The notes beneath the pieces are model-generated. The model was not told the origin of the DNA and ran no database searches. It saw only the letters and a list, made by a program, of their open reading frames with translations. The translations under genes were made by a program, and so were the position numbers. 64,000 nt of DNA from Lachnospiraceae bacterium. GTDB lineage: Bacteria > Bacillota > Clostridia > Lachnospirales > Lachnospiraceae. Every line of letters begins with the position of its first letter. The stretch's first letter is position 1. Below are positions 1 to 6,796 of this stretch, piece by piece. The stretch covers positions 51,732-115,731 of the forward strand of contig JAILHF010000054.1 in assembly GCA_024696005.1 (NCBI GenBank), in the 5' to 3' direction.

Positions 1-878
1 TACTTGCCGTCCTTCATGTTGGAAACCGCGGAAGCATCATCCGCCGCCTTTACGAACACGCCGGTATCCACATAACCGATGAGCGCGTTTGCGATATCCA
101 CGCCAACGCCTTCGTTCCAGTTGCATTCGTTCGTCACGCCGTCAGAGGACAGTCTCGCATACAGATCCGTTCCCTGTGCCGAGAAGAAACCGAACAGATA
201 CCATGCATTTGCAAGTTCAAAACCGATCTGGGTGTTCGCAGCGCCTGCCACTTCGATCATCTTGTCCAGGCTCTTGATGTCGTCATCGCTGAACACGCTC
301 TTGTTGTAGTACAGGAAATAGCCGTTGTCGGCCGTCATCGGATAAGCATACACTTTTCCGTTCACGGTAGCTGCCGCAACGGAACCGGCAACGTTTTCCT
401 TGGACACATCATAGGTATACGCCGCTGCCACTTCCTGCAGTGCGCCGGCATTCACCAGCTCGTTGATCTGGTCATCCGCAAATGCGAAAACGTCCGCTGC
501 CGCGGTCGGATCGGCCAGCACGTTGTCCTTGGTAACCGACTCGGAGCAGGCTCCCAGCTGGATGTCGAAAGTCACATCCGGATACTGTGCCTTGAAGCCG
601 TCGATCAGGCCCTTGGTCAGATCCTGGTCTTCCTCGGACGCCCAAACGGTAAGCTTGACGGTGCCGGTCGTTGCCGAGATCAGGTTGCCCACTGCGGAAT
701 CATCCGCCTTGGCCACCTCCACGACAGGCTCCTCTTCCGGCGTTCCGTTGTTGGCCTCCGGTGCGGCGGTCGGCTCGGTCGCGACGGGCTCCTGCGCAGG
801 CTGCGTCTTGCCTTCGCATCCTGCCAGGGAAGCAGTCATCATCATTGCCATGACAAGTGCAATCGCTCTCTTTTTCAT
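1..878 (-). CDS. Extracellular solute-binding lipoprotein, MalE-like (3' end outside window)
   Basis: Substrate-binding component of an ABC sugar importer, anchored to the outer face of the membrane. The N-terminus is a lipoprotein signal with the lipobox LAGC ending at Cys21, then an acidic Pro/Thr/Glu linker (about residues 22-60). The mature part begins with the VKLTVWASEEDQ strand typical of family 1 binding proteins and has a MalE-like segment (ADVFAFADDQINELVNAGAL). About 292 codons are present; the C-terminus runs off the window start. A strong ribosome-binding site (GGAGGGG) precedes the ATG at 878. The promoter and LacI-type operator upstream, together with the LacI-family gene just behind, point to maltodextrin or a similar oligosaccharide. 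The permease genes would lie beyond position 1. The fold call is confident; the substrate is inference. Confidence 0.9.
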   Translation of the reverse strand, partial: MKKRAIALVMAMMMTASLAGCEGKTQPAQEPVATEPTAAPEANNGTPEEEPVVEVAKADDSAVGNLISATTGTVKLTVWASEEDQDLTKGLIDGFKAQYPDVTFDIQLGACSESVTKDNVLADPTAAADVFAFADDQINELVNAGALQEVAAAYTYDVSKENVAGSVAAATVNGKVYAYPMTADNGYFLYYNKSVFSDDDIKSLDKMIEVAGAANTQIGFELANAWYLFGFFSAQGTDLYARLSSDGVTNECNWNEGVGVDIANALIGYVDTGVFVKAADDASAVSNMKDGK

Positions 879-939
879 TTTTCCCCTCCTCCTTAAAGAT
901 AAATGGTAAGCCTTGTTCTTTCGTCTGTTTCCGTGCGCT

Positions 940-958
940 TTGCGCAAACGGTTGCTCA
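940..958 (-). promoter_or_regulatory. LacI/MalR-type operator of the solute-binding protein gene
   Basis: The 19-mer TTGCGCAAACGGTTGCTCA is an imperfect palindrome of the LacI/GalR class (central CG, half-site TTGCGCAA). It starts 8 bases downstream of the predicted -10 box, so a bound repressor would block transcription initiation. A near-identical copy (TTGCGCAATCGATTGCTCA) sits in the promoter of the adjacent lacI-family gene. Confidence 0.8.
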
Positions 959-965
959 CAAATTG

Positions 966-994
966 ATGGTATCATCTCAAAATAAGAAAGTCAA
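966..994 (-). promoter_or_regulatory. SigA-type promoter of the solute-binding protein gene
   Basis: On the minus strand, TTGACT (989-994) and TACCAT (966-971) are separated by exactly 17 bases. The operator at 940-958 covers the expected start site. Confidence 0.75.
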
Positions 995-1047
995 ACGAAA
1001 ACGCCTATTCATTTTTCACAATCTTCCGGGATTCTTTTTGATAGATC

Positions 1048-2031
1048 TTATAGTGTAGAGGCCCGCAGCATCAGTTCATAGCCAAGCATCTGCCTGGCCT
1101 TCGGCTTCTCCCCGTCGATCATGGAAAGCAGGGTCCGGCAGGCCGTATAGCCCAGCGACATCGGATCGTATTTCAGGGAGGTGATCGCAGGCTGGTATTC
1201 TTCGATCAGCGCGCTGTTGTAGAACGACGCGACACGCACCTGATCCGGGATCCGTATCCCTTCCTTCTTCAGTTTTCCGAGGACCACATAACAGATCCTG
1301 TCATCCTCGCACACGATGCATTCGATGCGGTTGCGCAGTACATCTTCCACGGCCCGTTCGATCTCTTCGTTTTTTTCGCAGTTCATGTGGAATTCCACAG
1401 GCACACCTGCCATTCCTTCTTCAAAGCCCTGCCTTCTCGAACGGGTCACCACCTTGTCTTCCGTACCGCCGATCAGCGCGGCGGAAGCGATCCCTTTCAT
1501 CTTCAGGATGGACGAAAGCTCCCTGCAGGCACGCATATGGTCATTATCCACCTGGACCACGTTTTTTTCTTCCGTGCTTCCGATGGTCACGAAGGGAATG
1601 CCGCTCTTTTTCAGTGCAAGGATCCCCGGGTCGCGGATCAGGGTCTGCCCCAGGATGACACCGTCGACCTTGCGGTTGTCCAGAACACGCTGCAGGCCGT
1701 TGATATTGTGGTCATAGACCGTGGTGATCAGGACATCATAGTCGGCTTCCGTGGCCGCATCGATCACGCCCTGCATGCACTTCTGGAAAAAAAACAGCGT
1801 GGTCATCTCCGAGTCACCGGGAACGACCCAGCCGATATTGTAGGTTCGGGATTGTGCCAGACCTCTGGCAACGGGATTCGGTCTGTAATTCTTCTTTTCG
1901 ATATAGTCAAGCACCCGTCTGCGCGTGGCTTCACTGATCCGGCCTTTTCCCGAAATGGAACGGGAAACGGTCGTCTTCGATACACCCAGCTCTCTGGCGA
2001 TATCATCGATTGTCAGATTCTCTGTTGTCAT
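1048..2031 (-). CDS. LacI/GalR-family repressor, MalR-like
   Basis: Transcriptional repressor of 327 residues, the usual family length. Residues about 8-26 form the helix-turn-helix (IDDIARELGVSKTTVSRSI), followed by the hinge and a periplasmic-binding-protein-type effector domain from about residue 60. The start at 2031 is chosen because GGAGG precedes it; the reading frame extends 30 codons further but that part crosses the promoter and operator. It lies directly upstream of the solute-binding protein on the same strand. Identical-type operators in both promoters imply that it represses the sugar transporter and itself. The effector, probably a maltodextrin-like sugar, is inferred from context only. 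Confidence 0.9.
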   Translation of the reverse strand: MTTENLTIDDIARELGVSKTTVSRSISGKGRISEATRRRVLDYIEKKNYRPNPVARGLAQSRTYNIGWVVPGDSEMTTLFFFQKCMQGVIDAATEADYDVLITTVYDHNINGLQRVLDNRKVDGVILGQTLIRDPGILALKKSGIPFVTIGSTEEKNVVQVDNDHMRACRELSSILKMKGIASAALIGGTEDKVVTRSRRQGFEEGMAGVPVEFHMNCEKNEEIERAVEDVLRNRIECIVCEDDRICYVVLGKLKKEGIRIPDQVRVASFYNSALIEEYQPAITSLKYDPMSLGYTACRTLLSMIDGEKPKARQMLGYELMLRASTL

Positions 2032-2050
2032 TCCATCCTCCGGGACCGAT

Positions 2051-2069
2051 TTGCGCAATCGATTGCTCA
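2051..2069 (-). promoter_or_regulatory. LacI/MalR-type operator (autoregulatory)
   Basis: TTGCGCAATCGATTGCTCA matches the site in front of the solute-binding protein at 17 of 19 positions. It lies between the -10 box and the ribosome-binding site of the repressor gene. Confidence 0.8.
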
Positions 2070-2074
2070 ACCCC

Positions 2075-2103
2075 AATATACTGAATGTAGATTTTGTTGT
2101 CAA
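2075..2103 (-). promoter_or_regulatory. Promoter of the lacI-family gene
   Basis: Consensus -35 TTGACA (2098-2103) and -10 TATATT (2075-2080) with a 17-base spacer on the minus strand, immediately upstream of the operator. Confidence 0.85.
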
Positions 2104-2117
2104 CAGGATTTTTCCCG

Positions 2118-2182
2118 GCATGCAGCATATAAGTCCGTGGCTTAGCGACGGAATCGAGCGCCACGGACTATATGCTGCATGC
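2118..2182. repeat. Long palindromic repeat element (short form)
   Basis: Two arms of 23-24 bases (2118-2141 and 2160-2182) are complementary apart from one extra base and enclose an 18-base loop. The right arm contains the stop codon of the upstream glycosylase gene (2168-2170). About 44 of 47 bases of the right half recur in inverted orientation in the larger element at 17611-17827, so this is a dispersed repeat and not an ordinary terminator. No U-tract follows on either strand. Confidence 0.75.
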
Positions 2183-3376
2183 AGAAAAACTTATTCTGTC
2201 ACAGTCATTAAACGCAGCAAATCGGACCAATGCTTTTTCCAATGCCGCATTCAGCTTTTTGGTCTGACGGATTCCCGCTTCCCACCAAAGCCCTTTCACT
2301 TCCAGAACTTTTTTCCTGCGGTCCGGGACTGCTTCGATCCGTCCGACGAAACGGTCTCCGAACAGGATCGGAAGCGTGTAATAACCATATTTGCGTTTTA
2401 CGGCGGGTGTATAGATCTCCCAGGAATACTGATAGTCCCACAATGCCGCTATCAGGGATTTGTCCCACATGAGAGGATCCAGCGGTGCCAGGAACGACAT
2501 CCTCGGTTTCAGATCCGCACTCTCATCAATGATGGATCCCATCAGCGCTTCATCCTCGGAGCGATAATAAAATGTCTGCTTTATCCCCTGAACAGCAACG
2601 GGACAGATCTTCCCCTGCTGCTCCAGCCTTTCCAGGATCTTTTTTCGTTTTTCCGCATTGATGTCTATTCCGAGAAAGGCAGTACTGTTCTTATCCCAAA
2701 GAAGCCCTGCTGCTCCGATCCTGCGCAGCACGCGCCAGGCCGCAAACTCTTCCTCGTTCCCGCAGGGATTTTCCGCAGCAAGGATCGCTGCCGGCAAATG
2801 CTTCTCCGCAAGATCGTAATATTTCCTGCTTCCTTTTTTGTGATGGATGATCAATACGCCGTCCGTATAAAGCTGCTCCAGAACGGAACGGGCGGCCTGG
2901 GATTTCTTATGCCAGTTACCGCTCCAATGCATGGAGGAATGCCAGAAGATCTCACCTTCGACCGGCAGTGTATCGCTTGAGACGGGACCGTTATCCTTTA
3001 TGTAAGAGACTGCTTTCTTCTCCAGCGCTTTCAGGCCTTTGAAGGTCTTTCCGAGTTTCAGGCTTCTGTCCCTGTAGGATGAAAAATAAGGCCAGTCTTC
3101 CACCGGCCATATGGAAAGCTCCTTATCGGCATAATCGATCAGCCGGCGGTCTTCGTACAGGAGTTCCCAAAGCATGGATTTTGAAAATCCCTTTACCCTT
3201 GACTGAAGCGTGAGCTCCGCATTTTTACCGCACACGTCAACCGGATCGTACTGGATGCATCCCGCCTGACGGACATAATCGCATACACCTGCCTTGCCGA
3301 TAAATCGGTAGGATCCGATCAGTCCCTGTTTTGCCAGAATGAATCTTCCGGCCTGCTGTTTCGTTATGGTCTGCAT
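2168..3376 (-). CDS. Winged-helix DNA glycosylase, YcaQ/AlkZ superfamily
   Basis: Predicted DNA repair glycosylase of about 402 residues with tandem winged-helix domains (HTH_42 superfamily). The catalytic-type Q-x-D motif is visible as Gln42-Tyr-Asp44 (IQYDPVDV), the version found in YcaQ, which opens interstrand crosslinks, as opposed to the Q-x-Q of AlkZ. C-terminal landmarks PLDPLMWDK and ILFGDRFVGRIEA are typical of the family. The start at 3376 begins at MQTITKQQAGRF, where family similarity begins; its ribosome site (GGGGTGA) is only fair. The last codons and stop lie within the palindromic repeat at 2118-2182, so the natural C-terminus may have been altered by that element. Confidence 0.8.
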   Translation of the reverse strand: MQTITKQQAGRFILAKQGLIGSYRFIGKAGVCDYVRQAGCIQYDPVDVCGKNAELTLQSRVKGFSKSMLWELLYEDRRLIDYADKELSIWPVEDWPYFSSYRDRSLKLGKTFKGLKALEKKAVSYIKDNGPVSSDTLPVEGEIFWHSSMHWSGNWHKKSQAARSVLEQLYTDGVLIIHHKKGSRKYYDLAEKHLPAAILAAENPCGNEEEFAAWRVLRRIGAAGLLWDKNSTAFLGIDINAEKRKKILERLEQQGKICPVAVQGIKQTFYYRSEDEALMGSIIDESADLKPRMSFLAPLDPLMWDKSLIAALWDYQYSWEIYTPAVKRKYGYYTLPILFGDRFVGRIEAVPDRRKKVLEVKGLWWEAGIRQTKKLNAALEKALVRFAAFNDCDRISFSACSI

Positions 3377-3413
3377 CTGTCGATTTTTCACCCCCGCTGT
3401 CCCAGGTACCGGA

Positions 3414-3958
3414 CTATTTTGTTTCCGCACTCGAAAACACTGCATCCGCAATGCCGGGAAGGAGCTGAATCATGGCGGATATCATCGCTGCCGTTTGCCG
3501 GTCTTTCAATATCCCCAATGTAGTGCTGATATAGCTGTTATCATCCGCCACGGAATTCTCCCTGTAGCAGTCTGCAACAAGCGCGGCAGCATACATGAGT
3601 CTCCGGCTTTTATCAATGGAAGAATACGAAAAGCCTTTATCTTCCTTCAGGATTTCGGAAGCTTCCAGAACCTGATCCACAAGCGTCTCCGCTTCGGCAT
3701 CAATATCTGCCAATGCACCAAGCGCAACAAACTCCCTGTCTCCGGAAAACCCCGTCTTCTTTTCCTTAAACAGAGCAAATATCCTGTCAACGCGCTCACA
3801 TCTTTCCTTTATGTTTCCTCCCTCAAGTGCCAGAACTTCTCCCATTCCCTGAATGGCATCGGATCCGGCCTTTGTCTTGCTTCGTTCGCAAACCCGTCAG
3901 CTATCGCCTTTCGGTTTTTCTTCAACAGTTCGCATCTCTCCCTGATCTTTTCTTCCAT
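3414..3958 (-). pseudogene. Decayed DUF4003-like gene (frameshift plus internal deletion)
   Basis: Two overlapping minus-strand frames look like pieces of one gene. The first (3958 down to 3809) starts after a good GGAGGG site with MEEKIRERCELLKKNRKAI, resembling the N-terminus of DUF4003 proteins. The second (3845 down to 3414) carries repeated GF...ALGALADID and KGFSYSS-type helices like the C-terminal half of that family. Together they encode roughly 170 residues, against about 320 in intact members as I recall, so a middle segment is missing as well as the frame being broken. The family assignment is by eye. Confidence 0.5.
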
Positions 3959-4071
3959 TTTTCCCTCCAAAAATACGTTTATCTCAGAACTTCCCATCCA
4001 GCATCGCGCCTGTTTTATTATTTTAATACAAACGGGAAGATAAGTCAGCACTTTGCGCAGATCTCCAAAAA

Positions 4072-4086
4072 TCGACTGACAGTCGA
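4072..4086 (+). promoter_or_regulatory. TetR-family operator 1
   Basis: Perfect inverted repeat TCGAC-TGACA-GTCGA, ending 8 bases upstream of the -35 box. It shares its half-site with operator 2. Confidence 0.75.
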
Positions 4087-4094
4087 AAAAGTTA

Positions 4095-4123
4095 TTGACA
4101 GCAGAAAAATCCTGTTGTAATAT
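4095..4123 (+). promoter_or_regulatory. Promoter of the tetR-efflux operon
   Basis: TTGACA (4095-4100), 17-base spacer, TAATAT (4118-4123). It is flanked on each side by a palindrome with the same half-site. Confidence 0.85.
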
Positions 4124-4124
4124 A

Positions 4125-4147
4125 AAAATCGACCGTTAGTCGATTTT
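4125..4147 (+). promoter_or_regulatory. TetR-family operator 2
   Basis: Palindrome AAAATCGAC-CGTTA-GTCGATTTT directly after the -10 box and next to the ribosome-binding site. Same TCGAC/GTCGA half-sites and 5-base centre as operator 1. Confidence 0.8.
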
Positions 4148-4160
4148 GGGAGGAGCGAAC

Positions 4161-4757
4161 ATGAAAAAGGGAGAAAAGAGAAAACAGGAGCTGCTCGGCA
4201 TCGCACACAGGCTGTTTCTGGAGCGCGGATACGAGAACACGAGCGTCGATGACATCATCGAGGAAGCCGGCATCGCCAAGGGCACCTATTACTACTATTT
4301 TGAGAGCAAAGAACAGACCCTTGAGGAAGTGATCGACATGATGCTCGATCAGATGGCCTCCGCCGCGGAAATGGTGCTCGGCATGAACATCTCGATACAG
4401 GAAAAGCTGATCGGCGTCATGTCCTGCTTCCGCCCCGAAGAAGGCGAGCACGGGATCGGAGAAGTCCTTCACCGGCCGGAAAACATCGTCATGCACGAGA
4501 AGACCAATGCAAAGCTCCTCAAACGGGCTGTGCCTATCCTGTCAAAGGTCGTGGAACAGGCTGTAAAGGAAGGGATCGCAGCCTGCGAAGACATAGAAGA
4601 ACGGGTAAAGATCATCCTGTTGATCAGCAGCGCTCTGTTTGATGATGACAAGAGCAGTGAAACAAATGTCCGGGTCTACATCGATGTGATCGAGAGGATA
4701 CTCTACGCCAAGCCCGGTTCCTTCGCTTTCATCGAAGCCATTGTGGGAGGTAAATGA
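4161..4757 (+). CDS. TetR-family repressor
   Basis: A 198-residue regulator. Residues about 10-55 form the TetR DNA-binding domain (HRLFLERGYENTSVDDIIEE followed by GIAKGTYYYYFESKEQ); the rest is an all-helical ligand pocket. The ATG at 4161 follows GGGAGG; a TTG 15 bases upstream lies in the operator and is less likely. It is the first gene of a four-gene operon with an MFS exporter and an ABC exporter pair. The two palindromes around its promoter make autorepression, and with it control of the pumps, the natural reading. The ligand is unknown. Confidence 0.92.
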   Translation: MKKGEKRKQELLGIAHRLFLERGYENTSVDDIIEEAGIAKGTYYYYFESKEQTLEEVIDMMLDQMASAAEMVLGMNISIQEKLIGVMSCFRPEEGEHGIGEVLHRPENIVMHEKTNAKLLKRAVPILSKVVEQAVKEGIAACEDIEERVKIILLISSALFDDDKSSETNVRVYIDVIERILYAKPGSFAFIEAIVGGK

Positions 4758-6013
4758 GCATGAGCAGGAATTTCAGAAAATTCCTTTTGTTATGGTCGGG
4801 CGAGCTGATCTCTTCGATCGGCGGCGGTCTCACCGCCTTCGGTCTCGGCGTCTACATCTTCAACACGACCGGATCGGCCGCAGGAATGGCCCTCGTAACG
4901 CTTCTGGGCTTCCTTCCCACCCTGCTTCTGAGCGTTCCGGCCGGCATCCTCGCGGACCGGTATGACCGCCGTCTTCTGATGATGATAGGCGACGGCTGCT
5001 CCGCCCTGGGCATACTCTATATCCTTTTTGTCATGATGCGGGGAAACGCCACGCTCTTCGAGATCTGCACGGGCGTCTTCATCAGCTCCGTTTTCTCGGC
5101 TCTTCTGGAGCCCTCCTACCGGGCAACGATCACGGACCTGCTCACAAAGGAGGAATTCTCCCGGGCAAACGGCCTGGTATCGCTGGCCGGAAGCGCAAGA
5201 TACCTCTTCTCTCCGGTCATTGCGGGCTTTCTTCTGGGCGTGAGTGATGTGAAGCTCCTTCTGATCATAGACATCTCGACCTTCTTCCTGACCGTGATCA
5301 GCGCGGCCGTCGTCCGCAAGGGGCTCCCGTCAAACGAAACGGAAGAAAAGGTTTCCTTTGCGGACAGCTTCAAAGAGGGCTGGAAGGTCATCAGCGCAAA
5401 AAAGGGCATCCTGATGCTGATCCTCGTCTCTTCCCTGATCACGATGTTCATGGGAACGCTGCAGGTGCTGGTCGAGCCCTTCATCCTTTCCTTCTCCGAT
5501 CCGAAAACCCTCGGGATCGCGGAAACGGTATGCGCCTGCGGAATGCTGGTCTCGGCGGTATTCCTCGGGATCGTGGGGATCAAACGCAACTACTCGAAGC
5601 TCATGGCGTTTTCCCTGATGCTGGGCGGGGTATTCATGTTCGGCTTCGGGCTCCGGCAGAATGTTTATCTGTGCTCGATCTTCGGCTTCCTCTTCTTCAT
5701 GATGCTGCCGCTGACAAACAACTGCCTTGATTATCTGGCACGGACCAACATCCCCTCGAACGCCCAGGGAAGAGTGTGGGGCTTCATCGGAACCCTTTCG
5801 CAGATGGGGTACGTCGTGGCCTATGCGGTAACGGGTGTCGCGGCAGATGCACTCGGAAGCATCACCGGCGGCGGTGTCGGAAAAGGCTCCGGCATCGTGA
5901 TACAGATCGCCGGTGTGATGATGGCCGTCATCGCACTCTCCATCTTTCCGATGAAGAGCATACGCGCTCTCGAGGACAGCGGCAGCGAAGAACGTGAAGT
6001 AAGGTCGGCATAA
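4754..6013 (+). CDS. MFS efflux transporter (macrolide-exporter type)
   Basis: Polytopic membrane exporter of 417-419 residues with about 12 predicted helices. The loop between helices 2 and 3 carries the MFS signature variant GILADRYDRRLLMM. The N-terminus (FRKFLLLWSGELISSIGGGL) is that of the MefA-like, proton-driven drug-export group. The first ATG (4754) overlaps the tetR stop; a second ATG at 4760 has better spacing from GGGAGG, so the start may be two codons later. Co-transcribed with the repressor upstream and an ABC exporter downstream. The substrate cannot be read from sequence. Confidence 0.88.
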   Translation: MSMSRNFRKFLLLWSGELISSIGGGLTAFGLGVYIFNTTGSAAGMALVTLLGFLPTLLLSVPAGILADRYDRRLLMMIGDGCSALGILYILFVMMRGNATLFEICTGVFISSVFSALLEPSYRATITDLLTKEEFSRANGLVSLAGSARYLFSPVIAGFLLGVSDVKLLLIIDISTFFLTVISAAVVRKGLPSNETEEKVSFADSFKEGWKVISAKKGILMLILVSSLITMFMGTLQVLVEPFILSFSDPKTLGIAETVCACGMLVSAVFLGIVGIKRNYSKLMAFSLMLGGVFMFGFGLRQNVYLCSIFGFLFFMMLPLTNNCLDYLARTNIPSNAQGRVWGFIGTLSQMGYVVAYAVTGVAADALGSITGGGVGKGSGIVIQIAGVMMAVIALSIFPMKSIRALEDSGSEEREVRSA

Positions 6014-6029
6014 TATCGGAGGAAGAACC

Positions 6030-6767
6030 ATGAACGAATTACTGAAAGTAGAAGAACTGGTCAAGGACGGGATCTTAAGCGGCATCAGCTTTACGGTCGC
6101 AGCCGGCGAGATGATCGCGGTGATGGGGCCTTCGGGCTCGGGAAAATCAACCCTTCTCTATAACGTTTCGGGAATGGACAGGGCAGACGGCGGAAAGGTC
6201 CGGCTCAAGGATACCGAGATCTCGGCTCTTTCGGAGGAAGAAAAAGCACATGTACGCCTGATGCGGATGGGCTTCGTCTTCCAGCAGATGAACGTGCTTT
6301 CCAACCTGAACGTCATCGACAACATCTGTTTTCCGGCTGTCTATGCCAAAGGAAAAAAACAGGAAAAGCAGATCCGCGAAAAGGCCCTGAAGCTGATGGA
6401 GGAATTTGACATCGCGGATCTGGCGGAACACATGACAAATGAGGTATCGGGAGGACAGCTTCAGCGGGCATGCATCTTAAGGAGCATGATGATGGATCCC
6501 GAGATCCTCTTTGCCGACGAGCCCACGGGCGCGCTCAACCAAAAGGCCGCGGGAACCGTCATCGACGCCTTCCTTCGCCTGAACAAAGACGGCGCCACCA
6601 TCCTCATGGTCACGCACGACAGCAAGGTGGCGCAGAAATGCGACCGGGTGCTCTACATCCTTGACGGTGCACTGAAGGGAGAACTAAAGCTCGGGAAATA
6701 CGATCCGGCTGCGGAAGAGGAACGCCAGAAGAAGATCAATGCCTGGCTCGCTTCCTTCGGCTGGTGA
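6030..6767 (+). CDS. ABC transporter ATP-binding protein (MacB/LolD type)
   Basis: A 245-residue nucleotide-binding subunit. Walker A is GPSGSGKST (residues 33-41), the Q-loop is FVFQQMNVLSNLNV, the signature is VSGGQLQRA, Walker B is ILFADEPTGAL and the H-loop is MVTHD. These features belong to the family that works with FtsX-type permeases to expel lipoproteins, peptides or drugs. A GGAGG site precedes the ATG. It sits 16 bases after the MFS gene and is followed closely by its partner permease, so the operon encodes two separate efflux routes under one repressor. Confidence 0.93.
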   Translation: MNELLKVEELVKDGILSGISFTVAAGEMIAVMGPSGSGKSTLLYNVSGMDRADGGKVRLKDTEISALSEEEKAHVRLMRMGFVFQQMNVLSNLNVIDNICFPAVYAKGKKQEKQIREKALKLMEEFDIADLAEHMTNEVSGGQLQRACILRSMMMDPEILFADEPTGALNQKAAGTVIDAFLRLNKDGATILMVTHDSKVAQKCDRVLYILDGALKGELKLGKYDPAAEEERQKKINAWLASFGW

Positions 6768-6796
6768 TAAGGCTGCTTTTTACGGGAGAGGAAAAC

